A DNA stretch of 53,887 bases from CAYJFD01 sp964369605 (lineage in GTDB: Bacteria > Bacteroidota > Bacteroidia > Bacteroidales > UBA932), in the NCBI GenBank assembly GCA_964369605.1, contig CAYJFD010000011.1:1-53887 (forward strand), written 5' to 3'. The translations under genes were made by a program, and so were the position numbers. Each line of letters opens with the position of its first letter. Position 1 is the first letter of the stretch. Below are positions 33,282 to 42,846 of the stretch, piece by piece. Under the pieces are notes generated by a model. The model made no database searches, was not told the origin of the DNA, and saw nothing but the letters and a program-made list of their open reading frames with translations.

Positions 33282-33860
33282 CTAATTATCTTCGCTATTT
33301 TCTATTATTATTGTTTTATCATACTTATTGTTTCCTTTGAAGAATAATGAGGAGATCAGTTCGCTTATTCCATAAAATATCAATACTATTCCGAAAAAGA
33401 TATAAAGTATGTTTCTTGTTTCAAATGGGTTGAATAAAATCACGACTCCACATATCGTTGTGATTATGCTAGGAATAAATACTATTAACTTCAAAGGGCG
33501 AATTTTTCTGTAATGTATTAGACTACTTAATTCTCCTATTCCAAAGAGTAGGGTCAGAAGACCGAATACAAACCATATTAAACCAGAAAAAAAGGAGGGA
33601 AATACAAGAAGTACGACCCCGAACAGTATATTCATTATGCTATTAAAGAGAAAAATAGAACTATACTGGCTTTGTGCTTTTTTTGTATTAGACTGAGCTA
33701 TAGATATTAAGCCTATAACGATAAGTCCTATACCTATGGTAATTATTATAGTTTTTTCGATTATGCCTGGGTATATTACAATAAGAGTACCGCAGATAAG
33801 AGTAATAAGTGCACGAATATAGCCATAAGACCTATCAAAGAAGATATTAAACGCTTTCAT
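33282..33860 (-). CDS. DUF308 (HdeD-like) membrane protein
   Basis: A 192-residue protein with about six membrane segments in three pairs (first ALITLICGTLIVIYPG), with the small-residue GIGLIVIGLISIA pattern of DUF308/HdeD. E. coli HdeD belongs to the acid-resistance set, but most family members have no defined job. The stop codon at 33282-33284 directly abuts the convergent tRNA-Arg, leaving no room for a terminator between them. No operon partner is seen. The function is unknown. Confidence 0.8.
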   Translation of the reverse strand: MKAFNIFFDRSYGYIRALITLICGTLIVIYPGIIEKTIIITIGIGLIVIGLISIAQSNTKKAQSQYSSIFLFNSIMNILFGVVLLVFPSFFSGLIWFVFGLLTLLFGIGELSSLIHYRKIRPLKLIVFIPSIITTICGVVILFNPFETRNILYIFFGIVLIFYGISELISSLFFKGNNKYDKTIIIENSEDN

Positions 33861-33922
33861 AAGATTTAATTTAAATTCCTTTCAAATATACGATTTATTA
33901 ATCAAATAAAAAAGAAAAACTA

Positions 33923-33930
33923 TATATTTG
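33923..33930 (+). promoter_or_regulatory. Promoter -7 box of the tRNA-Sec-selAB operon
   Basis: TATATTTG, six bases before the tRNA 5' end. Only 4 bp separate the tRNA from selA, so this is probably the promoter for all three genes. Confidence 0.7.
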
Positions 33931-33936
33931 CATAAT

Positions 33937-34028
33937 AGAGGTAAGGGGACTGGTGTCCCAACTGGCCTTCAAAGCCAGTAGCAAAGAGGTAACACTCGGT
34001 GTGGTGGGTTCGATTCCTGCTTCCTCTG
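33937..34028 (+). tRNA. selC: tRNA-Sec (UCA)
   Basis: The anticodon arm CTGGC-CTTCAAA-GCCAG carries anticodon TCA, which reads UGA. The D-arm has the long stem typical of tRNA-Sec (GGGAC-TGGT-GTCCC), and there is an extended variable arm. The T-arm GTGGG-TTCGATT-CCTGC is followed by TTCCTCT and discriminator G. By eye the acceptor AGAGGTA/TTCCTCT has a T-T opposition at pair 6, and an eighth pair would be A-C, so the end points may be off by one. selA begins three bases after the discriminator. Confidence 0.92.
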
Positions 34029-34031
34029 CAA

Positions 34032-35456
34032 ATGATTCAGCTACGACTATTACCTTCAGTAGATAAAGTACTCAAAGCGGTGCCTGATCTAATAAATAAA
34101 CACGGATATGATTTAGTAAAGAACTCTATCCGCAGTTTGCTTATGTCTTTACGTGGGGAAACTCTAAAAATATCAGAGCCTGAAAGTAAAGAGGCTTATT
34201 TGGCTTTCATATTGTCGCACTTAGAGGGTAGTATCAAAAGCGTAACCACACCCTCCTTGCGTACAGTCATAAACTGTAGTGGTATAATATTACATACTAA
34301 CCTAGGACGTGCTCCTTTTGGCTCCTCCTTATTAAATGATACATTGCCGGTACTCGAATCATATACTAATCTAGAATTTGATACAAAAAAAGGCCAACGA
34401 GGCGAAAGAAATTCACACCTTGTAGAGCTTCTGAAATATCTAACGTCAGCGCAAGATGCAGTAATAGTAAATAATAATGCTGCCGCAATAATGTTAATAC
34501 TCAGTGTCTTCGCAAAAAATAAGCAAACGGTAGTTTCAAGGGGAGAACTCATAGAAGTCGGAGGGTCATTTCGTATTCCTGACATAATGGAGCTGTCCGG
34601 AACAGTATTAAAAGAGGTAGGCTCTACAAATAAAACAAGGATTTCAGATTACCAAAATGCTATAAATCCTGAAACAGCAATGCTTTTCAAGGCGCATAGA
34701 TCAAACTTTGCTATCTCTGGATTTACACAAGAAGTATCGCTTGAGGAACTCAGTGGCCTTGGGAAAGCAAATTCCCTAATTACAGTATATGATATTGGCT
34801 CAGGCCTATTAAAAAAGATAAATAAACCAGAACTATCCGCTGAACCGATAGTACAAGAAGCTATTGAGGCCGGAATAGACCTAGTTTGTTTCAGTGGCGA
34901 TAAACTACTCGGTGCGGCGCAGGCTGGAATAATCGTCGGAAAGAAGCAGTATATCTCAGAGTTGAAGAAACATCCACTAATGAGGGTGCTAAGAGTCGGT
35001 AAGACAACATTGGCTCTGCTGCAAACCGCGTGCTCGTACTACCTAGATGACGAGCTACTAGATACAAAAAATATACTCTTTAAAACTCTTTCTAGGACAA
35101 AAGAAGATATAGAAAGCGCAGCTAATGCTATCGCAATGTCGATAAATGACAAGATGTGGCAAATACAAAAAAGGGCTGTAGCGCAGATTGAGAGTACTAA
35201 GGGGCAATATGGCGGCGGGACACTTCCGAATCTAGATTTGCCAAGCTACTCTGTTCGTCTAACTCTAGACTCGAAAGAGAAAAATCAGGATAAGGGAAAG
35301 GAAATATATCACGCCTTACTTCAGGCACCTATACCTATACTCTCTAATTTAGTAAAGGGCGAAATATATTTAGATTGTCTATGCGTTAATCAAGCAGATG
35401 CTCAAAAAATCGCCGATACAGTAGTAGAAATATACTCAAAATGTGTTGCGCGATAA
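34032..35456 (+). CDS. selA: L-seryl-tRNA(Sec) selenium transferase
   Basis: A 474-residue PLP enzyme that converts Ser-tRNA(Sec) to Sec-tRNA(Sec) with selenophosphate. The PLP lysine is in CFSGDKLLGAAQAG (about residue 293). N-terminal features are RLLPSVDKVLKAVPDLI and INCSGIILHTNLGRAPFG; INPETAMLFKAHRSNF follows in the core. An upstream GTG reading from 33999 lies inside the tRNA-Sec gene and cannot be right, so ATG 34032 is taken. Size agrees with bacterial SelA (about 460). selB overlaps its last 16 bp. Confidence 0.97.
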   Translation: MIQLRLLPSVDKVLKAVPDLINKHGYDLVKNSIRSLLMSLRGETLKISEPESKEAYLAFILSHLEGSIKSVTTPSLRTVINCSGIILHTNLGRAPFGSSLLNDTLPVLESYTNLEFDTKKGQRGERNSHLVELLKYLTSAQDAVIVNNNAAAIMLILSVFAKNKQTVVSRGELIEVGGSFRIPDIMELSGTVLKEVGSTNKTRISDYQNAINPETAMLFKAHRSNFAISGFTQEVSLEELSGLGKANSLITVYDIGSGLLKKINKPELSAEPIVQEAIEAGIDLVCFSGDKLLGAAQAGIIVGKKQYISELKKHPLMRVLRVGKTTLALLQTACSYYLDDELLDTKNILFKTLSRTKEDIESAANAIAMSINDKMWQIQKRAVAQIESTKGQYGGGTLPNLDLPSYSVRLTLDSKEKNQDKGKEIYHALLQAPIPILSNLVKGEIYLDCLCVNQADAQKIADTVVEIYSKCVAR

Positions 35457-37084
35457 TAGGAACAGCTGGCCACGTTGATCACGGTAAAACAAGTTTAGTA
35501 AAGGCCCTAACTGGAATAGACTGTGATACTCACAAGGAGGAAAAACAGCGCGGTCTTACTATAAATCCAGGTTACGCCTATCTTCGAGATGAAAATACAA
35601 ATTCTCTTATCAGCTTTGTTGATGTTCCTGGACATCAAAAATTCATAAATAATATGATATGTGCCGCTTCAGGAATTCATTTCTTGATGTTAGTTGTAGC
35701 CGCAGATGATGCTATAATGCCTCAGACCATAGAGCATCTTAAAATCTGTTCACTGCTAGGCATAAAAGATGGTTTAGTCGTGATTAATAAATGCGATAAG
35801 GTCAGTGCCGAATCCATCCAAGACTGCCTTGAAAGTGTCCAAAAGTTAAGCAAAGGAACATTTCTAGAGTCTAAACCGATATTTAAAGTTTCAGCTCTAA
35901 CAGGACAAGGAATAGAAGAGTTAAAAAGCTATATATTAAAAACATCCTATACACAAGAGCAGTCATCATCATCTCAAACCTTTAGACTTTTTATTGATAG
36001 GGCGTTTATAAAGAAGGGGAGAGGCTTAATCGTTACTGGCCTAGCAAATGCAGCTCTTGGGGTCGAAGATAAGCTGATATTGCACCCGTGCATAAAAAAA
36101 GTAAGAGTAAGAGCTATTCAGCAACATCAGTGTCAGGTCTCGCGTGCAGTGCCAGCAACAAGAGTCGCGATAGATATTGCGGGAGCAGAATATCAAGATA
36201 TCTCTTCGGGCTCATTTCTAGCGTCCCAAAAATTAGAACCGACTTCAGTTGTGGATGTGAAACTAGAGAGCATATCGCAAAGAGAATTCAAAATAGGGGA
36301 GAAGCTGCGTGTTAATGCGCTAGTAGCAAACCAGAAAAGAGAGGCCTATATGCGCATTTTATCCCTTGAAGGTGCTAATATATTAGCTCAGTTATATTTT
36401 TTATCTCCTTGCTACCTGGCTTGGGGTGATAAAATAATTATAAGAGATACCTCAGTAAATCAAACTTTAGCAGGGGGACAAGTCATAGACCCGTTGCCGC
36501 TAACACATAGGCGGATAAGTAAGACTTTAATAACAAAGCTCAAACAAGTTTCAGAGAATGAAGAGTCATATATGCTGGCAAAAATTAAAGAACGAGCAGA
36601 GAAATATGATTTAGCATTCTATAATAAGGTGTTTTTAAAAGCACAAGACTCATCATTAATCAATTCTAATCGCTTACTAAATGATTCTAATCAATTATTT
36701 ATAATTGGTGATTTATTTTTTAGTTATGACGACATCGAAAAGCTAAAGAAAAATTTAGAAAAAAAACTAGAGGATATATTAATAAATGATTTTTCTCAGG
36801 CTTCCAAAATAGATAAAAACTATTTATTACCGCTAGTAAAAGAGTTTTGTCTCTATGTAGATCCTAAATTAAATAGTCTAGCCATTAATCTGGTTTTAGA
36901 ATATTTGTTAAAGAATGCCTTCTTAACACAAGTGGCTTCACTAAAGCTTCCCTCAAGTCTATATTCTAAATTTTATAAACTTTTTCATAAAGACATAACT
37001 CTTCCAGAATTTAAAGCTGCTACAGGTATAAGCAGAAAAAATGCCCTAATAATATTAGAGCATTTTAGATCAGAAAATATTTAA
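35441..37084 (+). CDS. selB: Selenocysteine-specific translation elongation factor
   Basis: A 547-residue GTPase that brings Sec-tRNA(Sec) to UGA codons next to a SECIS hairpin. The G domain shows GTAGHVDHGKTSLVKAL (residues about 6-22), the DVPGHQKF switch II and NKCD. EF-Tu-like domains 2-3 follow (to about 340), then a C-terminal region that should hold the winged-helix repeats that bind SECIS RNA. At 547 residues it is shorter than E. coli SelB (614), mostly in this C-terminal part. The gene overlaps selA by 16 bp and its stop is 3 bp from the convergent tricorn-like gene. Confidence 0.96.
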   Translation: MCCAIIGTAGHVDHGKTSLVKALTGIDCDTHKEEKQRGLTINPGYAYLRDENTNSLISFVDVPGHQKFINNMICAASGIHFLMLVVAADDAIMPQTIEHLKICSLLGIKDGLVVINKCDKVSAESIQDCLESVQKLSKGTFLESKPIFKVSALTGQGIEELKSYILKTSYTQEQSSSSQTFRLFIDRAFIKKGRGLIVTGLANAALGVEDKLILHPCIKKVRVRAIQQHQCQVSRAVPATRVAIDIAGAEYQDISSGSFLASQKLEPTSVVDVKLESISQREFKIGEKLRVNALVANQKREAYMRILSLEGANILAQLYFLSPCYLAWGDKIIIRDTSVNQTLAGGQVIDPLPLTHRRISKTLITKLKQVSENEESYMLAKIKERAEKYDLAFYNKVFLKAQDSSLINSNRLLNDSNQLFIIGDLFFSYDDIEKLKKNLEKKLEDILINDFSQASKIDKNYLLPLVKEFCLYVDPKLNSLAINLVLEYLLKNAFLTQVASLKLPSSLYSKFYKLFHKDITLPEFKAATGISRKNALIILEHFRSENI

Positions 37085-37087
37085 GAC

Positions 37088-40000
37088 TTATTGAAGAACC
37101 TTAACTGCCTCTTCTATTTGAGCATCCTTATTATTCATAATATACTCAGGTCTATTATATATTAATACGTCTGGTTGTAATTCAAAATTCTCTAGATAGT
37201 TGCCATCCATATCGACACATCCTACCTGAGGAATTCCAAATACTATACTACCATTTATTTGTGTTTCCCACCAAACAGCCGTCATAGTGCCAGGAACAGG
37301 AGCTCCTACAAGCTTACCTATACCTAATGTTTGGTATACCCAAGGTGTCCCGTGTGCATTGCTATAATTATTCTCACATACAAGCATACTAGATGGCTTT
37401 AACCACTTATTGAAAGGGTCATTACCAATATGTTGGTCACGAGGGATGAATTTAGCATACTGCTCACCAGAAAGAAGAGTAACGATATCATCGTGTAACC
37501 ATCCACCACCATTATTACGAGTGTCAACTACTACAGCATCTTTCTCGCGATTTAATCCCAGTAGATCACTATAAACAACCCTAAAGCTTTCACTATCCAT
37601 ACCTTTAATATGAACGTAGCCAATTTTTCCATCACTTAATTTATCAACCATTGCGCGATTTCTTTCTACCCAACGTTCGTAAAGTAACTGGTTAATACGT
37701 CCTGTGCTATTAGGTTTAATTCTAACTTCAAAACGCTTCTTAGTCTTAGGGTTATAGATGCCAACTCTTGTTAATTTGCCAGCCTTACCCTCAAGCATAG
37801 TATAGTAATCCTTACCTGCTAAGATAGGCTCATCATTAATAGATTCAATGATACAACCTTCAGTTACACCACTATTAGTAATATCAAAAACACTACGCTT
37901 AATGATTTCTTTGATCTTAAGACCATCTCCTTGATAGCTCTCGTCGAAGAAGACTCCGAATGAAGCAGTAGGTATGATACTATTTCTTGAGTATGATCTA
38001 GCTCCTGTATGTGACGCATTAAGTTCCCCTAGTAATTCGCTTAACATTTCAGCAAAGTCGGCATCATTATTAATATGAGCTAGGTGCTTTTTATATATAT
38101 CATAATAAGCATCCCAATCTACTCCGTGAAGATCTTTTTGATAGAATTTCTCCTTAGCTTGTCTCCAAGTGTGATCGAAAATATAAGTTCTTTCCTCTGT
38201 CGGTTTGTATTCGAACTCTCCGTTGTATGAAATAGCCTTGCTTGAACCTGTATTTGGATCTATCTTTTTAAGTCCAGATTGGTTATTGAAGTAGATGCTT
38301 GAACCATCATCGCTAAGAGTTAAAGAACCAAAACCAATACCTTTTACAAGAATTTTAGTAATTCCTTTCTCTAAATCGTGCATCCATAAGTCTGCTGGAC
38401 CTTCGAAACTAGAATTGTAGAATAACTTCTTACCATCCTTACTAAGAACCATATCACCCATTTTAGATGAATGAACTGTAAGTCTCATAATCCTATACTT
38501 GGCATTCTCTAAGTCAAGAACTAAATCCTCTACTTTCTCCTTCTTCTTTTTCTTATCATCATCTTTCTTGTCTTCCTTTTTATCTTCATCCTTATCTTTA
38601 TTCTCCTTGTCATATAACGCTCTTACTTCCTCGTTCATCATAAACTTGTCATAAGCTTCTACATCAAAGAACATAATATATACATCTTGCTCAGAGCCCC
38701 AGCTACCGTGACTTCTAAATCCAGCTCTATCACTCTTCCAGATCATAGCCTTTCCGCCAAGTACCCACTTAGGAGAATTATCTGAATATCCACTTTGAGT
38801 AAGATTATGCATAACTCCATTACCAGAAGCATCAAGTAATGCAATATCAGGGTTATTCCATCCAAGATTAAATATACTATTTGTTACTATCCACTTTCCA
38901 TCAGGAGACCACCTATACCACTGATCACCATCGCTATAAGAATATGCATACTTTGCATCCATTACAGTGCGAACCTTCTTGGATTTAAGATTAACAACAC
39001 GAATAGCTGTTCTGTTTTCTAAGAATGCCACTTCTTTGCCATCAGGACTATATAGGGCTTGGAAAGATACAGACTCTGAATTAGTGATATTTTCTTCCTC
39101 TATCTCAGTGGCATAAGAAAAATCATCTTCATCCTTTTCTACTATACTCGCTTGATAAACTTGCCATAGGCCATTTCTTTCGCTTGAGTAGATAATGCTT
39201 CTTCCATCTGGAGCGAAATCTATATCTCTTTCTTGTTCAGCAGTGTTAGTAATTCTTTTAGAAGTACCGAATTTTGTATTACTAACAAAAACATCACCCC
39301 TGTAGATATATGCTATTTGTTTGCCATCTTTACTTACAGCCATATCACTAGCACCTCTATCTCTAAACGTCTGCTTAATAATGTCTCTGTTAACTTTGTC
39401 AGTAATTATGTCTATATTTACCTTAGTTGGCTCACCACCTTCTTTTAGTGTATATATCTCTCCATCGTAGCCAAAGCAAATCGTACCGTTATTAGCGACA
39501 CTAAGGAAACGAGATGGATTCTTTTCCATAGAGGTAATCTGCTTAACATCATCTTTAGAATCAAGGCTATTTTCACCAGAAGTGATAGGGGCCATATAGA
39601 TATTAAAGGTTCCATCCATTTCACTTAAGTAGTAAAAGTGCTGTCCATCAGGACTTATTACTGGACTGCGATCTTCACCGTCAAATGCAGTAATTTTTGT
39701 GAATTTACTATCTTTGATAGCGCCGCTCTCACTGATTTCACATCTCCAGATGTCTCTAGCGATGGATGATGTTTGATGCTTACGAAGGGGATCTTCGTAT
39801 CCCTTGAAGTCGTGGTATAAAAAGCTTTTTCCATTATTGTAAAAAGCAATATCTTCTAGAGGAAGAGTAGAGAACATCACAGGGCGCGAGCCTTCTTGAG
39901 TTTCTACGCTATATACTTGATTGAAGCCGCCTGGGAACTGAGTGCTCTCAGCAGAAGGCATAACATTCGCAGAGAAAAGAATGGTATTATTATCTTTGAA

Positions 40001-40357
40001 AGTAATAATGTTTTCATTTCCTGAGTGAGTAGTAAGCCTAGTAGGCTCTCCTCCAATAGAATTTACGATGTATATATCTTTACTGCCTAATCTGTCAGAG
40101 ACAAAAGCTATCTTACTTCCATCTGGACTCCAAATAGGTTTTGTGTCATAGGCTGGGTTAGTTGTTAACTGGTTAGCCTTACCCCCTTGTGAAGGAACTG
40201 TAAAAATATCTCCCTTATACGTAAAGGCTATAGTGTTGCCGTCAGGCGAGATAACACTATTTCTTAACCACAAAGGAGCATTTTCATTTGCGCTTGCAAA
40301 TATGCTTCCACCCATTAATCCAAGTGAAAGCGCTAGAACCTTAAAATTTAGTTTCAT
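37088..40357 (-). CDS. Exported tricorn-like S41 peptidase
   Basis: A 1089-residue protein: signal peptide (1 to about 23), then two blocks of beta-propeller blades of the PD40/WD40-like type (NSVISPDGNTIAFTYKGDIF and many SPDGK repeats, about 30-480 and 610-760), broken by a Lys/Asp/Glu-rich low-complexity linker at about 580-612. The C-terminal half holds a tricorn C1 region, a PDZ-like segment (about 860-920) and the S41 protease core with DTRNNGGGWLHDDIV (about 985) and the likely nucleophile serine in ENNYSNAHGTPW (about 1027). It cuts peptides in the periplasm, probably to feed amino-acid use. Promoter TATTTTTG at 40417-40424. Confidence 0.93.
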   Translation of the reverse strand: MKLNFKVLALSLGLMGGSIFASANENAPLWLRNSVISPDGNTIAFTYKGDIFTVPSQGGKANQLTTNPAYDTKPIWSPDGSKIAFVSDRLGSKDIYIVNSIGGEPTRLTTHSGNENIITFKDNNTILFSANVMPSAESTQFPGGFNQVYSVETQEGSRPVMFSTLPLEDIAFYNNGKSFLYHDFKGYEDPLRKHQTSSIARDIWRCEISESGAIKDSKFTKITAFDGEDRSPVISPDGQHFYYLSEMDGTFNIYMAPITSGENSLDSKDDVKQITSMEKNPSRFLSVANNGTICFGYDGEIYTLKEGGEPTKVNIDIITDKVNRDIIKQTFRDRGASDMAVSKDGKQIAYIYRGDVFVSNTKFGTSKRITNTAEQERDIDFAPDGRSIIYSSERNGLWQVYQASIVEKDEDDFSYATEIEEENITNSESVSFQALYSPDGKEVAFLENRTAIRVVNLKSKKVRTVMDAKYAYSYSDGDQWYRWSPDGKWIVTNSIFNLGWNNPDIALLDASGNGVMHNLTQSGYSDNSPKWVLGGKAMIWKSDRAGFRSHGSWGSEQDVYIMFFDVEAYDKFMMNEEVRALYDKENKDKDEDKKEDKKDDDKKKKKEKVEDLVLDLENAKYRIMRLTVHSSKMGDMVLSKDGKKLFYNSSFEGPADLWMHDLEKGITKILVKGIGFGSLTLSDDGSSIYFNNQSGLKKIDPNTGSSKAISYNGEFEYKPTEERTYIFDHTWRQAKEKFYQKDLHGVDWDAYYDIYKKHLAHINNDADFAEMLSELLGELNASHTGARSYSRNSIIPTASFGVFFDESYQGDGLKIKEIIKRSVFDITNSGVTEGCIIESINDEPILAGKDYYTMLEGKAGKLTRVGIYNPKTKKRFEVRIKPNSTGRINQLLYERWVERNRAMVDKLSDGKIGYVHIKGMDSESFRVVYSDLLGLNREKDAVVVDTRNNGGGWLHDDIVTLLSGEQYAKFIPRDQHIGNDPFNKWLKPSSMLVCENNYSNAHGTPWVYQTLGIGKLVGAPVPGTMTAVWWETQINGSIVFGIPQVGCVDMDGNYLENFELQPDVLIYNRPEYIMNNKDAQIEEAVKVLQ

Positions 40358-40416
40358 GTATTAATTTATTTATAATTTATTTGATTTTCGTTTGTAACGT
40401 ATTTTTTTCTAACTTA

Positions 40417-40424
40417 CAAAAATA
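40417..40424 (-). promoter_or_regulatory. Promoter -7 box of the tricorn-like gene
   Basis: TATTTTTG on the minus strand, giving a leader of about 55 nt to ATG 40357. Confidence 0.55.
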
Positions 40425-40542
40425 TAATTATTTTCGAGAAATAAGAAAACATAGAGATTTTATATTGAAGACATAAGATAGTCTGTTATTTTTCTTTTAA
40501 ATTTATATACAAATATTTGTTGGAATATATATATAATATAGA

Positions 40543-40550
40543 TAACTTTG
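40543..40550 (+). promoter_or_regulatory. Promoter -7 box of iorAB
   Basis: TAACTTTG, with TTTG at 40516-40519 as a possible -33. The in-frame TTG at 40517 lies between or within these elements, so the iorA start is ATG 40586. Confidence 0.6.
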
Positions 40551-40585
40551 CCCATTCAATAAGAGAAATTATAAAATTCATAAGT

Positions 40586-42193
40586 ATGAAAATCAAAAAA
40601 ATGTTACTTGGAGATGAGGCTATCGCGATGGGCGCAGTAAATGCTGGTATTTTCGGCGTTTATGCTTATCCTGGAACTCCATCTACTGAGATTACTGAAT
40701 TTATTCAGCACCTACCAATCACTAAGGAGAGAAACATCTACTGCAAGTGGTGTGCTAATGAAAAAACTGCGATGGAAGCTGCTTTAGGAGTTTCTTACGT
40801 GGGAAAACGTTCTTTAGTATGTATGAAGCACGTAGGACTTAATGTCGCAGCTGACGCCTTTATGAATGGTGTTATGGCTGGATCACATGGTGGATTAGTA
40901 GTTTTAACTGCAGATGACCCATCTATGCACTCTTCTCAGAATGAGCAGGATAATAGATTTTATGGTAAATTCGCTTTTTGTCCTATCCTAGAGCCTGCAA
41001 CACAGCAAGAGGCTTACGATATGATGTCTTACGCTTTTGAACTTTCAGAGCAGAAGAATACTCCAGTGTTAATGCGTATCACTACAAGAATGGCTCACTC
41101 AAGAGCGATCGTAGAGGTGGATGAAGAAGCAAAACCTATCACCTCTGAGATAACATTCCCAAAGAATCCATCAGAGTGGATATTGCTTCCTGCAAACTCA
41201 AGAAAAAAATATCCTGTGATGTTAGAGAAGTATGCTGAAGCAGAGAAAAATTCTATCAACTCTCCTTGGAATACATATTTCCCTGGTACTAGTACTAAAT
41301 TAGGTATCATAGCAACAGGTATCGCAAATAACTATTTAAGAGAGAATATCGGATTCGATACTGACTATCCTGTATTAAAAGTAGGCGAGTATCCTTATCC
41401 AACAGATATCGTTCGTCAGATGGCAGAGCAGTGTGAGAGCATATTAGTTTTAGAAGATGGACAGCCAGTAATCGAGGGCGAGTTATTAGGAGTACTACCT
41501 ATAAATACAAAGATCTTAGGTCGTTTATCTGGTGATTTACCAAGAACAGGAGAGTTAAATCCTGATCACGTACGTAAGTCTTTAGGTTTAGAGATGAATA
41601 AGCCATTTGCTGCTTCTGAAAATCTTGCACCAAGACCTCCAGCTTTATGTTCGGGTTGTGGTCACAGAGATGTGTATAATGCACTTAATGAGGTTATTAC
41701 TGCATATCCACAAGCTAGAATATTTAGTGATATCGGATGTTATACACTAGGAGCACTTCCTCCATTCAGAGCCATACATACAACTATCGATATGGGAGCT
41801 TCTGTAACTATGGCTAAGGGTGCAGCAGATGCTGGATTATTCCCATCTATAGCAGTTATTGGAGATTCGACTTTTACTCACTCAGGAATTACAGGTTTAT
41901 TAGATGCAGCTAATGTAAATGCAAATATGACTCTAATTATCTCTGATAACCTTACTACAGGTATGACTGGTGGACAAGATTCAGCAGGAACTGATAAGTT
42001 AGAGGCTATTTGTGAGGCTGTAGGAGTAGCAAAAGATCATATTAGAGTTTTTGTTCCTAAGCCAAATAATATAGACGAAATAAAGGCTATTATTAAAGAA
42101 GAGATCGAGTATAAAGGTCTTTCTGTTCTTATACCAAGAAGAGAGTGTATTCAGACTTTAAGAAGACACGCTAAGGATAAGAAAAAGGCATAA
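40586..42193 (+). CDS. iorA: Indolepyruvate:ferredoxin oxidoreductase, alpha subunit
   Basis: A 535-residue subunit of the enzyme that oxidises aryl pyruvates, formed by transamination of Trp, Phe and Tyr, to aryl-acetyl-CoA with ferredoxin as acceptor. It shows LLGDEAIAMGAVNAG at the start, the Pyr domain YPGTPSTEITEF, and a TPP domain with PALCSGCGHRDVY (about 353) and GDSTFTHSGI. The chain ends at IPRRECIQTLRR without the C-terminal 2x[4Fe-4S] ferredoxin domain seen in many IorA proteins (about 600+ residues). I took ATG 40586 rather than the TTG at 40517. iorB follows after 38 bp. Confidence 0.93.
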   Translation: MKIKKMLLGDEAIAMGAVNAGIFGVYAYPGTPSTEITEFIQHLPITKERNIYCKWCANEKTAMEAALGVSYVGKRSLVCMKHVGLNVAADAFMNGVMAGSHGGLVVLTADDPSMHSSQNEQDNRFYGKFAFCPILEPATQQEAYDMMSYAFELSEQKNTPVLMRITTRMAHSRAIVEVDEEAKPITSEITFPKNPSEWILLPANSRKKYPVMLEKYAEAEKNSINSPWNTYFPGTSTKLGIIATGIANNYLRENIGFDTDYPVLKVGEYPYPTDIVRQMAEQCESILVLEDGQPVIEGELLGVLPINTKILGRLSGDLPRTGELNPDHVRKSLGLEMNKPFAASENLAPRPPALCSGCGHRDVYNALNEVITAYPQARIFSDIGCYTLGALPPFRAIHTTIDMGASVTMAKGAADAGLFPSIAVIGDSTFTHSGITGLLDAANVNANMTLIISDNLTTGMTGGQDSAGTDKLEAICEAVGVAKDHIRVFVPKPNNIDEIKAIIKEEIEYKGLSVLIPRRECIQTLRRHAKDKKKA

Positions 42194-42231
42194 TTAATTG
42201 TAGAATCTTTTCAAATAAAATTTAAAATAGA

Positions 42232-42807
42232 ATGAAAAAAGATATCATATTAGCCGGTGTTGGTGGTCAGGGAATCTTGTCTATAGCAACAGTAATCGGT
42301 GAGGCTTGTCTAAAAGAGGGCCTTAAAATCAAACAAGCTGAAGTACACGGAATGAGCCAGAGAGGTGGTGATGTGCAGTCGAATATGAGAATTTCATCTG
42401 AGGATATCTACTCGGATCTTATTCCTATGGGCGGTGCAGACTTAATTATCTCACTTGAGCCTATGGAAGCTTTACGTTATTTACCTTATCTTTCAAAAGA
42501 TGGTTGGATCGTAACTAATACTTCTCCTTTTGTAAATATTCCAAATTATCCAGAATTAGAGACTATACTTGGAGAGTTAAAATCTATGGATAATGCTATC
42601 TTGGTAGATGTTGATACATTAGCTAAGGAAGCTGGAAATGCTAGAGGTGCAAATATCGTACTTTTAGGAGCGTGTAGTCACCTTCTAGGGATAGGTTCTG
42701 AGAAGTTTGAAGAAGGTATTAAGCGTATTTTTGCTCGTAAAGGTGAAGCTATCGTGGAGTCAAATCTAAAAGCTTTCAAAGCAGGACAAGAAGCAGCTAA
42801 GAAGTAA
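42232..42807 (+). CDS. iorB: Indolepyruvate:ferredoxin oxidoreductase, beta subunit
   Basis: A 191-residue gamma-type 2-oxoacid oxidoreductase subunit with the nucleotide-like motif GVGGQGILSIATVIGEA (residues about 8-24), SQRGGDVQSNMRI and GGADLIISLEPMEALR. It pairs with IorA directly upstream. Its length matches IorB (about 190-200). The operon closes with a strong terminator at 42847. Confidence 0.94.
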   Translation: MKKDIILAGVGGQGILSIATVIGEACLKEGLKIKQAEVHGMSQRGGDVQSNMRISSEDIYSDLIPMGGADLIISLEPMEALRYLPYLSKDGWIVTNTSPFVNIPNYPELETILGELKSMDNAILVDVDTLAKEAGNARGANIVLLGACSHLLGIGSEKFEEGIKRIFARKGEAIVESNLKAFKAGQEAAKK

Positions 42808-42846
42808 TCCAAATGCTTTTTTATAAAGTATAAAGTAATAATATTG

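Noticed and set aside
33999..34031. Upstream GTG start for selA
   Set aside because: It lies inside the tRNA-Sec gene; ATG 34032 gives the normal SelA length.
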